A program made the position numbers and the translations under genes. A DNA stretch of 64,000 nt from Roseibium aggregatum (GTDB lineage Bacteria; Pseudomonadota; Alphaproteobacteria; Rhizobiales; Stappiaceae). A model generated the notes under the pieces. That model saw only the letters and a list, made by a program, of their open reading frames with translations, searched no databases and was not told the origin of the DNA. Each line of letters opens with the position of its first letter. Within the stretch, counting starts at the first letter, position 1. The stretch lies in the NCBI RefSeq assembly GCF_017309185.1, contig NZ_JAEKJZ010000001.1, forward strand, positions 310,001 through 374,000, written 5' to 3'. Below, one piece after another: positions 16,905-26,022 of this stretch.

Positions 16905-18572
16905 ATGGACCAGAAAACCGGCGGTGAGTTGTTGGTGGAGGCGCTGGAGCGCCACGGCGCGGAGCGGGTCTTCTGCGTGCCGGGCGAAAGTTATCTGGCG
17001 GTCCTCGACGCGCTATACGATGCCTCGATTCCGGTCACCGTCTGCCGCCAGGAAGGCGGAGCGGCCATGATGGCCGATGCTCATGGCAAGCTGACCGGAA
17101 AACCGGGGATCTGCATGGTCACGCGCGGACCGGGGGCGACCAACGCCTCCGCCGGCGTTCACGTTGCCGCCCAGGACAGCACCCCGATGATCCTTTTCAT
17201 CGGTCAGATCGAGCGCGGCATGCGCGAACGCGAAGCCTTCCAGGAAGTCGACTACCGGCAGATGTTCGGCGGCATCGCCAAATGGGTCGCCGAGATCGAT
17301 CATGCCGAACGCGTGCCGGAATTCATCTCGCGGGCGTATCACGTGGCGACATCCGGCCGTCCTGGCCCGGTCGTGCTGGCGCTTCCCGAAGACATGCTGG
17401 TCGAAACGGCGGCCGTGGCGCAGCCGCCCGCGTGGCGGCAGGTGGAAACCCACCCCGGCCTGACGCAAATGGCCGACCTGCAGAAGCGCCTTTGGGCCGC
17501 TGAACGTCCGATCGCCATTCTGGGTGGCAGCAGGTGGTCCGAGGAGGCGGTTGCCGCCTTCACGCGGTTCGCCGAGCGCTTCGACCTGCCGGTTGCCTGC
17601 TCCTTCCGGCGCCAGATGCTGTTCGACAACCTTCACGGCAACTACGCCGGCGACGTCGGCATAGGCATCAACCCGAAACTGCTGCAACGGATCAAGGCGT
17701 CCGATCTCATTCTCCTGGTCGGAGGACGGATGTCGGAGATGCCGAGCCAGTCCTATACCCTGCTCGATATCCCGTCTCCGGCACAACAGTTCGTCCATAT
17801 CCATCCGGACGCGGAGGAACTTGGCCGCGTCTACAGCCCGGCGCTTGCGATCCATGCGAGCCCGACTGCCTTCTGCAAGGCGGCCGAAGGGCTGCAGCCG
17901 CCCAACGAGATCAAGGGTGCGGGCGGGGCGGCCGATGCGCACCGGGACTATCTGGAGTGGTCCGGCGCGCGGCCTCAGGTCCCGGGCGACCTGCAGATGT
18001 CGGGCGTGATGGACTGGCTGGAAGACAATCTGGCTCCGGACGCGATCTGCACCAACGGTGCCGGAAACTACGCGACCTGGCTGCACCGTTTTCACCGGTT
18101 CCGGCGTTTCGGCACCCAGGCCGCGCCGACCTCGGGCTCCATGGGCTACGGCCTGCCGGGCGCGGTCGCCGCGAAACTTGCCTTCCCGGATCGTGAAGTG
18201 GTGTGTTTCGCCGGCGACGGCTGCCTGCAGATGACCATGCAGGAATTCGGCACGGCTTGCCAGGAGGGCGCCGACATCGTCGTGCTTGCCGTCGACAACG
18301 GCATGTATGGCACCATCCGCATGCACCAGGAACGCACTTACCCGGGGCGTCCGTCCGCGACCAGGCTGGTCAATCCGGATTTCGCGGCCCTTGCCAGAAG
18401 CTACGGTGCCTTCGGCGAGACGGTCGAAAAGACCGAAGACTTCGGCCCGGCGTTTGAGCGCGCCCGGGCGTCCGGAGCACCGGCCATCCTTCACCTGAAG
18501 CTCGATCCGGAAGCGATCACTCCGGCGGCGTCGCTCAGCCAGATCAGGGCGGCGGCCGAGGCGAAAAAGTAA
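16905..18572 (+). CDS. Thiamine-diphosphate enzyme of the acetolactate synthase-like family, 555 aa
   Basis: A three-domain ThDP-dependent enzyme that acts on 2-oxo acids. Visible features are the catalytic Glu50 in VTVCRQEGGAAMMADAHG, the glycine-rich VTRGPGATNASAGVH, the central domain near 190-330, and the ThDP/Mg site GDGCLQMTMQEFG followed by the conserved DNGMYG near residue 465. The length is typical (550-570). It is annotated in many genomes as a thiamine pyrophosphate-binding protein; it is probably not the biosynthetic acetolactate synthase because no small regulatory subunit (IlvH) follows. Its 3' end converges with the Pat-like acetyltransferase gene. The actual substrate cannot be read from sequence. 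Confidence 0.87.
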   Translation: MDQKTGGELLVEALERHGAERVFCVPGESYLAVLDALYDASIPVTVCRQEGGAAMMADAHGKLTGKPGICMVTRGPGATNASAGVHVAAQDSTPMILFIGQIERGMREREAFQEVDYRQMFGGIAKWVAEIDHAERVPEFISRAYHVATSGRPGPVVLALPEDMLVETAAVAQPPAWRQVETHPGLTQMADLQKRLWAAERPIAILGGSRWSEEAVAAFTRFAERFDLPVACSFRRQMLFDNLHGNYAGDVGIGINPKLLQRIKASDLILLVGGRMSEMPSQSYTLLDIPSPAQQFVHIHPDAEELGRVYSPALAIHASPTAFCKAAEGLQPPNEIKGAGGAADAHRDYLEWSGARPQVPGDLQMSGVMDWLEDNLAPDAICTNGAGNYATWLHRFHRFRRFGTQAAPTSGSMGYGLPGAVAAKLAFPDREVVCFAGDGCLQMTMQEFGTACQEGADIVVLAVDNGMYGTIRMHQERTYPGRPSATRLVNPDFAALARSYGAFGETVEKTEDFGPAFERARASGAPAILHLKLDPEAITPAASLSQIRAAAEAKK

Positions 18573-18599
18573 GGAGCAGGAGACCCGAACGTTCTCTCC

Positions 18600-18636
18600 G
18601 GTCCCGGATCTCCGCTTGCGCTGCGTCCGGGATGAC
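18600..18636. repeat. Solo arm of a dispersed palindromic repeat (REP/RIME-like)
   Basis: The minus strand reads GTCATCCCGG, a variable middle ACGCAGCGCAAGCGGAG, then ATCCGGGACC. This matches one arm of the large inverted repeats at 39960-40087 and 63326-63455. Here it stands alone between two convergent genes and may act as a transcription boundary. Confidence 0.65.
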
Positions 18637-18704
18637 GCCGGCAGGTGGTTTACCGACTTGAATTTATCACATCATCGCCGGCAAGGAGACGGGTGGACGC
18701 GCCG

Positions 18705-21434
18705 TCAAACCTCGTCCGTCAACCCCGTCACCGGCAGGGTGACGAGCGCGATGCCCGGGTCGTCCGGTGAGGTGCCAATCTGGAATCCGAGGGCTTGGCA
18801 GACGGAGATCATCGAGGTGTTTTCCTTCAGCACCTCGCCCTTGATGGTCGCGATTCCGTCCGCCTTGGCGTAGCGGATAATCAGTTTCATCAGGGCCCAG
18901 CCGAGGCCGCGCCCCTTCAGGTCGGAGCGTACGATGACGGCGTATTCACCGGTCTGATGGTCGGGATCGGCGTGAAGGCGCACGACGCCGAGCAGCTTGC
19001 CGTCGTTGGGATCAATTGCCGCGAAAGCCATTGCACGGGCATAGTCGAGCTGGGTCAGCCGTGCGAGAAACCGGTGGCTGAAGTCGCGCACAGGCGCAAA
19101 GAAACGCAGACGCAGATCTTCCGGCGTGACCGATTCGAAGAAGGCCTTGACCAGCTCTTCGTCTTCCGGCCGGATCGGCCGGACGAAAACGCTCCAGTCG
19201 TCTTTCAAGGTGAGCGTTTGCTCCCATTCCTGCGGATAGGGGGCGATTGCAAGGCGTGAGCTGCCGGCCCGTCCAGGACGCTTTTCCGGGTGACACAGCG
19301 TCATGCGGGCGTCGAGGGCGATCATCCCGTTGGGCAGGGCGACCATCGGATTGATATCGAGCTCCCGGATCTCGGGAAGGTCGATGGTGATCTGCGACAG
19401 CTTGACCAGGGCTTCGGCAAGCGCGTCCCGGTCGAGCGCCGGGCGCGAAGGCCCGCCGTCGAGCAACCGGGCGATCCGTGTCCGGCCGATTTGCGCCTTG
19501 GCGAGGTTCAGGTCGAGCGGCGGCAGCTCCAGCGCGATATCCACGCTCTCCTCGATGGACGTTCCGCCATGGCCGAAAACCAGCACAGGCCCGAAAGCCG
19601 AGGTTTCCGCCAGACCCATATAGAGTTCGAGCCCGTGCCGGTCCTCAAGCATCGGGTGAATGGAGACACCCGCGATTTCGGCGTCGGGATAGTTCTGCCG
19701 GGTCTTGGAAATCAGCTCTTCGGCCGCCTCCCTGACGGCTTCCGGGTCCTCCACGCCAAGCCGGACGCCGTCGATGCGCGACTTGAAGGGAAGGTCGGGG
19801 GAGATCAGCTTGACCACGCAGTGGTGAGCGTTTTCAAAGAACCGTCTGGAGGCTTCGGCGGCCTCTTCCGGCGTCGACGCCATTTCCGTTGCCATGATCG
19901 GCAGATCGTAGGCCTCGAGAACCTGGCACACCTCGCTCGGGTCCAGCCAGGACCGTCCCTCGTTGAGTGCCGCCTCGACGACACTGCGCGCCCGGGCGCT
20001 GTCGGGGGTGAACGTGCTGGGCAGGCTGGGCGGCACGGCCATCAGGAATTCGCGCGCCTGGGCGTCGTGGGCCAGATGCATCAGGCTGCGGGCGGCTTCC
20101 GCGGGGCTGTTGTAGTTGGGCACTTTCGCGGCCGCCAGTTCGGCCCGGATCGCGCCGTCGCTGCCGGGAAGCCCGGCGACCAGGGCCTTGCGCCGTCCCG
20201 TTCTTTTACGGTCGGCATTGGCCGCATCTCCGATCGCCTTGGCGATCGCCGTCAGCGGCTGAAAGGCACTCGCGGCCTGCAGTACCACGGCGCCGTCGAC
20301 TTCCGGATCCTTCAAGACGGTTGTGATCGCGTCGGTGATCTCCTCGGTCGATACGCTTTCGCGCAGGATGACGGATCCCTTTGCCGCCCGGGTGGCATCC
20401 AGCACGGAATAGTTCCGGCTGATGTCCTTAAGGGCCGCCCGCGTTTCCTCGTTCAGTTCCGCGAACCGTCCGCCGAGATCCATCAGCCGGTCGGCGGCGA
20501 GGCTCGCAAGGCTGCGGCCGTTGGAAATGACGGCGAATTTGTCGCAGCGCGGCACCCGGATATGGGACAACGTCTCCAGCGCCTCGAACATCTCGTCGAG
20601 GTCCTCCACGCGCAACAGCCCGGTGCGGCGGAAAACCGTTTCGTAGACCAGGTCGGTCCGGGCAAGGCGCCCCGCATGGGTGCGGCCCGTGCCGCCGGTG
20701 TCGCGGACCTTGCCGGAGCGGATGACGATCACCGGCTTGCTGCGCGCAGCGGCACGAGCGGCCGAAATGAATTTTCTCGGGTCGGCGATCCCCTCCAGAT
20801 GAAGCACGATCGAGCGGGTTCGATAATCCTGGGCGAAGTAGTCGATCAGGTCGCCGATATCCATGTCCATGCGCGCGCCAAGCGAAACCACCGCCGAAAA
20901 CCCTGTGCTGTGGGTTTTCGCCCAGGACAGGGTGGCGTTCAAGACGGCGCTGGAGCGGGAGAAAAAGGCGACATCGCCCTTGGTGGCCGGCTCGGCGCTC
21001 AAAAGCGCGTTCAGTCCGGTGGAAGGAACCGAGAAGCCGAGGCTGCCCGGCCCGAGCATGCGCAGGTTGGTCGCCCTCGCAGCGTCCCGGCAGGCCTGCA
21101 TGAGCGGTTCGGGCCAGGTTTCGTAACCGGGCGAGGGGATCAGAACCGCCTTGGTGCCGCCGGCGCCGAGCTTCGTAATGGTTTCCGGCAGCAACTCGGC
21201 TGCGGCGAGATAGATCACCAGATCCGGCATGCGGTCCAGGTCGTCAAGGCTGGCCGCCCGGGTCCCATTGAAGGACACGTCGTCTTCAATGCCGACGAGG
21301 CAGACCCGGTGGCCGGCCGCGATATCGTGAAGGCAATCGATAAGTTTGCGCGTCAGGACGCCGGGATGTCGGCAAGGACCGATCACGGCGATTGAGTCCG
21401 GTGCGAAAAATCCCTCGAGATTGCGTATCGTCAC
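18705..21434 (-). CDS. Bifunctional ADP-forming acyl-CoA synthetase-like / GNAT protein acetyltransferase (Pat/PatZ type), 909 aa
   Basis: The domain order matches bacterial Pat/PatZ: CoA-binding NDP-forming synthetase domain (start FAPDSIAVIG), succinyl-CoA-ligase-like flavodoxin domain, ATP-grasp domain (about 480-700) and a C-terminal GNAT domain (from about 740; RSDLKGRGLGWALMKLIIRYA is the acetyl-CoA loop). Pat enzymes acetylate lysines of metabolic enzymes such as acetyl-CoA synthetase. In active ADP-forming synthetases a phospho-His lies in an SHTG-type motif; here the aligned segment reads GRTHAGRLA, so a His is present. GTG at 21434 is the preferred start (MTIRNLEGFF); a longer ATG reading begins at 21512. 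It lies 116 bases downstream of the universal stress protein on the same strand and may share its promoter. Confidence 0.87.
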   Translation of the reverse strand: MTIRNLEGFFAPDSIAVIGPCRHPGVLTRKLIDCLHDIAAGHRVCLVGIEDDVSFNGTRAASLDDLDRMPDLVIYLAAAELLPETITKLGAGGTKAVLIPSPGYETWPEPLMQACRDAARATNLRMLGPGSLGFSVPSTGLNALLSAEPATKGDVAFFSRSSAVLNATLSWAKTHSTGFSAVVSLGARMDMDIGDLIDYFAQDYRTRSIVLHLEGIADPRKFISAARAAARSKPVIVIRSGKVRDTGGTGRTHAGRLARTDLVYETVFRRTGLLRVEDLDEMFEALETLSHIRVPRCDKFAVISNGRSLASLAADRLMDLGGRFAELNEETRAALKDISRNYSVLDATRAAKGSVILRESVSTEEITDAITTVLKDPEVDGAVVLQAASAFQPLTAIAKAIGDAANADRKRTGRRKALVAGLPGSDGAIRAELAAAKVPNYNSPAEAARSLMHLAHDAQAREFLMAVPPSLPSTFTPDSARARSVVEAALNEGRSWLDPSEVCQVLEAYDLPIMATEMASTPEEAAEASRRFFENAHHCVVKLISPDLPFKSRIDGVRLGVEDPEAVREAAEELISKTRQNYPDAEIAGVSIHPMLEDRHGLELYMGLAETSAFGPVLVFGHGGTSIEESVDIALELPPLDLNLAKAQIGRTRIARLLDGGPSRPALDRDALAEALVKLSQITIDLPEIRELDINPMVALPNGMIALDARMTLCHPEKRPGRAGSSRLAIAPYPQEWEQTLTLKDDWSVFVRPIRPEDEELVKAFFESVTPEDLRLRFFAPVRDFSHRFLARLTQLDYARAMAFAAIDPNDGKLLGVVRLHADPDHQTGEYAVIVRSDLKGRGLGWALMKLIIRYAKADGIATIKGEVLKENTSMISVCQALGFQIGTSPDDPGIALVTLPVTGLTDEV

Positions 21435-21550
21435 GTCGGCGGCCCTTTCCAGAAAACGGCAACAACGCGGAGAATAATATACGATAAACTCTAACCAATA
21501 CCTGCGGGCCATCCCGGAAACGGTCCGCAGGGAGACTGATTTGCCTGGCT

Positions 21551-22384
21551 CTAGTGGGCCATCAGCACCGGAACGGTCATGGCCTGCAGAATTTCCTTGG
21601 TGGCGCCGCCAAAGAGAAATTCGCGCATGCGGCTGTGGCCGTAACCGCCCATCACGACAAGATCGTTGCCGTTGTCCGAAACATAGTTGAGCACCGTGTC
21701 GGCGATCCCGGTTTGCGGGTTCGTGACGACTTCCACGGTGACGTTCATGTTGTGGCGCGCGAGGTAATTGGCGACATCCGCGCCCGGTTGTCCGTTCGCC
21801 GTGGTCGATTTCCTTTCAATCACCAGAACGGTGATCTTGTCGGCCTTCTCCAGCACCGGCAGAGCCGCGTGGATAGCCCGTGTGGCGGTGGAGCTGCCGT
21901 CCCAGCCGATCAGAACGTTTTTGGGTTCAAAAGAGCTGCTGCCGATGTAAGGCACCAGCATGACGGGGACGCCGCTTTCGAAAAGGACGGTCTCGATCAG
22001 GAGTTCGCGCATCGGTTCCGGCTGGTCGGGGTTGGATTGACCGAGAACCACCAGATCCGTCGGCCGGCAGTGAACGAGCACGTTCTCCAGCGGCCCGCCG
22101 GTGAGAATTTCCGCCACCCGGCTCTCGCTCTTCACGGCCGCCAGCCGGGCGAGCTCGTCATACTGTTTCTTGGCTTCGTTGGCTGCGGATATCGCCTGTT
22201 CATGGGCGGCCTGAAGATAATCGACCGGCATGGGCGCGGCGGCAAAGGCGGGCACCACCGGCTCGAACGAAACCGCCAGGCCGGTGACATGGGCGTCGTA
22301 GTTGCGTCCGAACTCCAGGGCGTATTTGGCGGCGGGCTGATCTCCGGCAAGGTCCAGTATGGTCAAAATATCTTTGATAGGCAT
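21551..22384 (-). CDS. Tandem universal stress protein (two Usp domains), 277 aa
   Basis: Cytosolic stress protein made of two fused Usp domains. The ATG at 22384 has an AGGAGGG site and starts MPIKDILTILDLAGDQPAAK; the first domain runs to about residue 145 and the second to the end. The second domain has the nucleotide-binding signature GGYGHSRMREFLFGGATKEI (G-2x-G-9x-G type), so ATP binding is likely there. Tandem Usp proteins accumulate under low oxygen or energy stress in many alphaproteobacteria. An FNR/FixK-like box is centred 85 bases upstream. The downstream Pat-like gene may be co-transcribed. Confidence 0.9.
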   Translation of the reverse strand: MPIKDILTILDLAGDQPAAKYALEFGRNYDAHVTGLAVSFEPVVPAFAAAPMPVDYLQAAHEQAISAANEAKKQYDELARLAAVKSESRVAEILTGGPLENVLVHCRPTDLVVLGQSNPDQPEPMRELLIETVLFESGVPVMLVPYIGSSSFEPKNVLIGWDGSSTATRAIHAALPVLEKADKITVLVIERKSTTANGQPGADVANYLARHNMNVTVEVVTNPQTGIADTVLNYVSDNGNDLVVMGGYGHSRMREFLFGGATKEILQAMTVPVLMAH

Positions 22385-22462
22385 GTTTCCCTCCTTTGGC
22401 AGGCAACGTTGCTTGGCGCCGGCCTGGCGACGATTAGTATGCAACGCCCCAAGCGGGCGTCC

Positions 22463-22476
22463 TTGACGCGTATCAA
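22463..22476. promoter_or_regulatory. FNR/FixK-like box upstream of the universal stress protein
   Basis: TTGAC-GCGT-ATCAA has one mismatch from TTGAT-N4-ATCAA. It is centred about 85 bases before the Usp ATG on the minus strand, and about 68 bases before the dctB start on the plus strand. Oxygen-dependent control of usp by an FNR/FixK protein is a common arrangement in this class. Confidence 0.5.
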
Positions 22477-22537
22477 ACCGGGTATAGGCCGGGACGATGA
22501 AGCGACTGTTGGATATCAGGGTTTGGGCTTGGCTACG

Positions 22538-24391
22538 ATGAAAATCGGGAAGTTTTTCAACTGGCTGGCAGCCTTCGAAAAATTGCGCAAAACTGCGTCC
22601 ATGTCAAAACGCGTGTTCTACCTGGCGCTGCCGCCTCTGCTTCTTGTCGTCTCGGCTTTCTTTCTCGTCCAACTGGTCCTTGGCCTCGACGAGGAAAGCG
22701 CCGATGCCAAGGCCGCGGAGCGCCTGACGCTCTATCGCCAGACCATCCTGGGTGAATACCAGAAGTACCGCTATCTGCCCTACATGATCGCGCGCGATCC
22801 TCGGGCGACGGCGGCGCTCGGGCTGGGGCAGCCGGTTGAAAGCGCCAATCGGTTCCTCCAGGAAATGGCGCAGAACTCGGGAGCGAACCTGCTTTATGTC
22901 ATGAATGCCAAGGGGACCACGCTCGCTGCCAGCAACTGGCAGGACAAGCTTTCGCTGGTCGGCCGGAACTACGGCTACCGGCCGTATTTCAAATCCGCGA
23001 TGAACGGGGAGGAAGGTCGTTTCTTCGCCATCGGCGCAACGCTGGGCGAACCGGGACTTTTCCTGGCGCGGCCGACGCCTGTCTCGGGAGAAGCGCTCGG
23101 CGTGGCCGTCGTCAAGGTGGACATGGAGCCCCTGGAAGAGGCCTGGGCGGAAGGTGGCGAACTCGTATTCGCGTCCGACGAAAACGGCGTGATCTTTCTC
23201 TCCAGCCGCCCGGAATGGCGCTACAAGACGCTCTCGGTCCTGCCGGAACGGGTTCAGGAGACGATCCGTTCGACCCGCCAGTATGCCGGCCAGAACCTTG
23301 AGCCGGTGAGCGGACAACCGGTGCACTCGAACGGCATCGTGACCATCGACGGGAAGGCATACCGCCACAATTCGGCGGAAGTCGGCCTGTTGGGCTGGAC
23401 CCTGCATTTTCTGGTGCCGGTCGTGGAGACCCGCAAGAACGTCCTGCCGATCTGGACCGCGACCGTCACGCTGTGCCTCGTCTATCTGGTGATCGTGCTT
23501 GTCCTGGGAGGACGGCGGTTGCGCAAGGCCTCCGTCAGGTTACGCCGGGAGTCCGACGAGCTGAAGGAACTCAACGCGAGGCTGCTGGAGGAAGTGCAGG
23601 AGCGCCGCCGGGTGGAAAGCGAACTTCTGGAAGCACAGCGCGGGCTTGCGCGCTCCAGCCGCCTTGCGGCGGTGGGCGAAATGTCCGCGGCCGTGGTTCA
23701 CGAACTGAGCCAGCCGCTGGCCGCTCTTCGAATGTTTGTCGCCGGGACACGAAAATTCCTGGAAAAGGGCGACACGCGGACCGCTTCGGAAAACCTGACG
23801 GAGATCGAATCCCTGCAGATGCGGATGGCGCATATGACGCAGGAACTGAAGCGTTTCGCGCGCCCGGGCGAGAGCCGGATCGAAAAGATCGATTTGAGGG
23901 AATGCATTCGCATGGCGGAAAAAATCGTCCGTCCGCGATTTGATGAAACCGGCGTCTGTTTGGAACTCGATTTGCCGGCGGAGCCTCTTGTGGTGGAAAC
24001 CGCGCCGATGCGGGTCGAGCAGATTCTTGTGAACCTCCTGCGCAACGGCGCGGATGCGGCGGCACCGGAAACGCAGGGCCTGGTGTCGCTTCGGGCTTTT
24101 CCGGAGAGTGGCGAAGCGGTGGTGCGGGTCGCCGACAACGGTCCGGGTATAACCGAAGACCAGCGCGAACGGATTTTCGACCCGTTTTTTTCGACAAAGC
24201 CCGGCTCGGAGGGGATGGGTCTGGGCCTGGCGATATCAATGCGCCTGGTTGAGGATCTGGGGGGCAGCTTGTCAGTCGGCGTGAACGCGCCTAAAGGAGC
24301 GGTATTCGAACTCAAGCTGCCGGCTCCGGCCTGCAGCATCGCCTCTGACGAAACGCCGTCGACCGTCCGGGAAACCGAAGCCGCCAAATGA
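22538..24391 (+). CDS. dctB: C4-dicarboxylate sensor histidine kinase DctB, 617 aa
   Basis: Membrane sensor of a two-component system. A first membrane segment (about residues 28-50, LPPLLLVVSAFFLVQLVLGL) is followed by a periplasmic double-PDC sensor of about 250 residues that includes the RNYGYRPYFKSAM motif typical of DctB. A second membrane segment lies near 305-328. Next come a coiled coil (ARLLEEVQERRRVESEL), HisKA with phospho-acceptor His388 (VVHELSQPLAAL) and HATPase_c (NLLRNGADA, FFSTKPGSEGMGLGLAI). Two starts are possible, ATG 22538 or ATG 22601; neither has a strong ribosome site. The last four bases overlap dctD (ATGA), so the pair is translationally coupled. Ligands are expected to be succinate-like acids or the solute of the downstream TRAP system. 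Confidence 0.9.
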   Translation: MKIGKFFNWLAAFEKLRKTASMSKRVFYLALPPLLLVVSAFFLVQLVLGLDEESADAKAAERLTLYRQTILGEYQKYRYLPYMIARDPRATAALGLGQPVESANRFLQEMAQNSGANLLYVMNAKGTTLAASNWQDKLSLVGRNYGYRPYFKSAMNGEEGRFFAIGATLGEPGLFLARPTPVSGEALGVAVVKVDMEPLEEAWAEGGELVFASDENGVIFLSSRPEWRYKTLSVLPERVQETIRSTRQYAGQNLEPVSGQPVHSNGIVTIDGKAYRHNSAEVGLLGWTLHFLVPVVETRKNVLPIWTATVTLCLVYLVIVLVLGGRRLRKASVRLRRESDELKELNARLLEEVQERRRVESELLEAQRGLARSSRLAAVGEMSAAVVHELSQPLAALRMFVAGTRKFLEKGDTRTASENLTEIESLQMRMAHMTQELKRFARPGESRIEKIDLRECIRMAEKIVRPRFDETGVCLELDLPAEPLVVETAPMRVEQILVNLLRNGADAAAPETQGLVSLRAFPESGEAVVRVADNGPGITEDQRERIFDPFFSTKPGSEGMGLGLAISMRLVEDLGGSLSVGVNAPKGAVFELKLPAPACSIASDETPSTVRETEAAK

Positions 24392-25782
24392 CCGAACCCC
24401 TGGAAAAAACGCCCGTTCTGATCGTCGACGACGATCCTTCCATGAGGGCGGCATTGCGCCAATGGATCAGGCTGGCGGGCTTCGGCACTCTGGAAGTCGC
24501 GACGGCCGACCAGGCGATGGCGAAGCTTTCGCCGGAGTTCAGCGGCTGCGTCGTGTCCGATGTTATGCTCGAGGGTGAAGACGGTGTCGCCCTGCTGCAC
24601 AGGATCGCCGCGCTGGACGGCGACCTGCCGGTCGTCCTGATCACAGGACACGGAGACGTGCCGATGGCTGTCGAGGCCATGCGGGCCGGCGCCTACGACT
24701 TCGTCGAGAAACCCTTCGATCCGGACCACATCGCCGAAGTGGTGCGCCGCGCATGCGAAAGACGGGCCCTTGTGCTGGAAAACCGGTCGCTCAAGGTCCG
24801 GCTCGCGGACGCGGCGGGCCTCGAAGGCCGGCTGATCGGCAACAGTCCAGCGATGCAGGCCCTGCGCCGTCAGATCCTGCATTTCGCCGGGACCGGCGCA
24901 TCCGTCCTGATCACCGGAGAAACGGGCACGGGCAAGGAGGTCATTGCGCAGGCCCTGCATGATTTCGGCGCCTGCAAGGACGGCCCCTTCGTGGCGATCA
25001 ATGCGGCCGCATTGCCGGACGCGATGGTGGAAGCCGAGCTCTTCGGGCACGAGGCCGGCGCCTTCACCGGAGCGGACCGCCAGCGCAAGGGCCGGATCGA
25101 GGCTGCGGACGGTGGCGTTCTGTTCCTGGACGAAATCGTATCCATGCCGCTCGGTCTGCAGCCGAAACTGCTGCGGGTTCTTCAGGAGAAGAAGGTGGAT
25201 CGCATCGGCGGTGTGAAACCGGTGGACGTTGATATCAGGCTGATCAGCGCCGCCAATGTCGATCCCAGGGAAGCCGTGAAGTCCGGCCGTCTCCGCGAGG
25301 ACCTGCTCTTCCGGCTGAACGCAATCGAAATAGCGGTGCCGCCGCTGCGCGAGCGCGGTCGGGACGCCCTGCTTTTGTTCGAGACATTCCTCAACCGGTT
25401 CGCCGTTCAATACGGTCTGGAGGTGCCGGAAACGACCGCGCAGGACGAAGCCTTCCTGCAAACCTACGCCTGGCCGGGCAACGTCCGCGAGTTGCGCAAT
25501 GCAGCGGAGCGGTTCGTCCTGAGCGCCGGTGTCGGTCCCCGGCCTTTGGAGGCCCTGATCACCGGCCGGAGGGACGAAGGAATACCGGCGTCCGGCGGAG
25601 GGTTGAAGGATCTGATGGATACCTACGAGCGCAACCTGATCGAAAGCGCCTTGCGTCGCCACGGCGGGAGGATCACCGACGTCATGCGCGAGCTCAATCT
25701 CCCCCGACGGACCCTGAACGAAAAAATGGTGCGGCACGGGCTGAGCCGGGATCTGGCGGCGGCGGACTCCGGGGACAGCTGA
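24388..25782 (+). CDS. dctD: Sigma-54-dependent response regulator DctD, 464 aa
   Basis: NtrC-type activator. The receiver domain has phospho-acceptor Asp58 (CVVSDVML) and the acidic pocket VDDD at residues 13-16. The AAA+ domain has Walker A GETGTGKE (177-184), the sigma-54 contact loop GAFTGA (224-229), Walker B GGVLFLDEI and the R-finger region. A Fis-type DNA-binding helix is at the C terminus (GGRITDVMRELNLPRRTLNE). All functional motifs are intact. It is coupled to dctB and directly precedes the TRAP operon at 26023, which carries two enhancer-like repeats and a -24/-12 promoter, so that operon is the expected target. Confidence 0.95.
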   Translation: MTEPLEKTPVLIVDDDPSMRAALRQWIRLAGFGTLEVATADQAMAKLSPEFSGCVVSDVMLEGEDGVALLHRIAALDGDLPVVLITGHGDVPMAVEAMRAGAYDFVEKPFDPDHIAEVVRRACERRALVLENRSLKVRLADAAGLEGRLIGNSPAMQALRRQILHFAGTGASVLITGETGTGKEVIAQALHDFGACKDGPFVAINAAALPDAMVEAELFGHEAGAFTGADRQRKGRIEAADGGVLFLDEIVSMPLGLQPKLLRVLQEKKVDRIGGVKPVDVDIRLISAANVDPREAVKSGRLREDLLFRLNAIEIAVPPLRERGRDALLLFETFLNRFAVQYGLEVPETTAQDEAFLQTYAWPGNVRELRNAAERFVLSAGVGPRPLEALITGRRDEGIPASGGGLKDLMDTYERNLIESALRRHGGRITDVMRELNLPRRTLNEKMVRHGLSRDLAAADSGDS

Positions 25783-25792
25783 AGGAGGCGTT

Positions 25793-25846
25793 CGGCGAAA
25801 ATCCGCCGGTGCGTTTGAGGTGTCGGCGAAATCTTGCCGAGGTGCG
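25793..25846. promoter_or_regulatory. Pair of enhancer-like imperfect inverted repeats (candidate DctD sites)
   Basis: CGGCGAAAATCCGCCGGTGCG (25793-25813, split here only for reading) and CGGCGAAATCTTGCCG-AGGTGCG (25824-25846) are related: each has a CGGCG-A/T core-CGCCG or TGCCG dyad followed by GGTGCG. They are 31 bases apart start to start, about three helical turns, and lie some 70-135 bases upstream of the -24/-12 promoter. This fits tandem DctD enhancer sites. Confidence 0.5.
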
Positions 25847-25913
25847 CTGCGGCAAAGGGCAGCCCTCCGAAAAGAAAGCTCCTTTTCCCCTCAGTCATCT
25901 GTTGTCAAGCCGA

Positions 25914-25932
25914 TGTGGCACAGGTCATGCTA
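25914..25932 (+). promoter_or_regulatory. Sigma-54 (-24/-12) promoter of the TRAP operon
   Basis: TGTGGCACAGGTCATGCTAT has the invariant GG (25917-25918) and GC (25929-25930) separated by 10 bases, with TGGCAC as the -24 element and ATGCT as the -12 element. A second TTGGCAC word (25945-25951) lacks a GC at the right spacing. The start codon of dctP lies about 80 bases downstream of the expected start site. Confidence 0.7.
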
Positions 25933-26022
25933 TGGGGTCATGACTTGGCACGGGTCCGCTGCGCGCAATGCGAACGGGCTGAGCAGCCAGGGAAATGAGC
26001 TCTATGGATCTGGGAGGATTAC

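Noticed and set aside
19290-21395. A 701-codon open frame on the plus strand
   Set aside because: It is antisense to the Pat-like synthetase gene, has no ribosome site or recognisable domain, and results from the GC-rich third positions of the real gene.
21554-22537. Long N-terminal extension of dctB across the Usp gene
   Set aside because: The frame is open but antisense to the Usp gene; DctB proteins begin shortly before their first membrane segment.
23698-25737. A 679-codon open frame on the minus strand
   Set aside because: It is a shadow of dctB and dctD; the plus-strand proteins have all catalytic motifs.
25945-25961. Second TTGGCAC word as another sigma-54 promoter
   Set aside because: No GC is found at the required 10-base spacing; the site at 25914-25932 is better.
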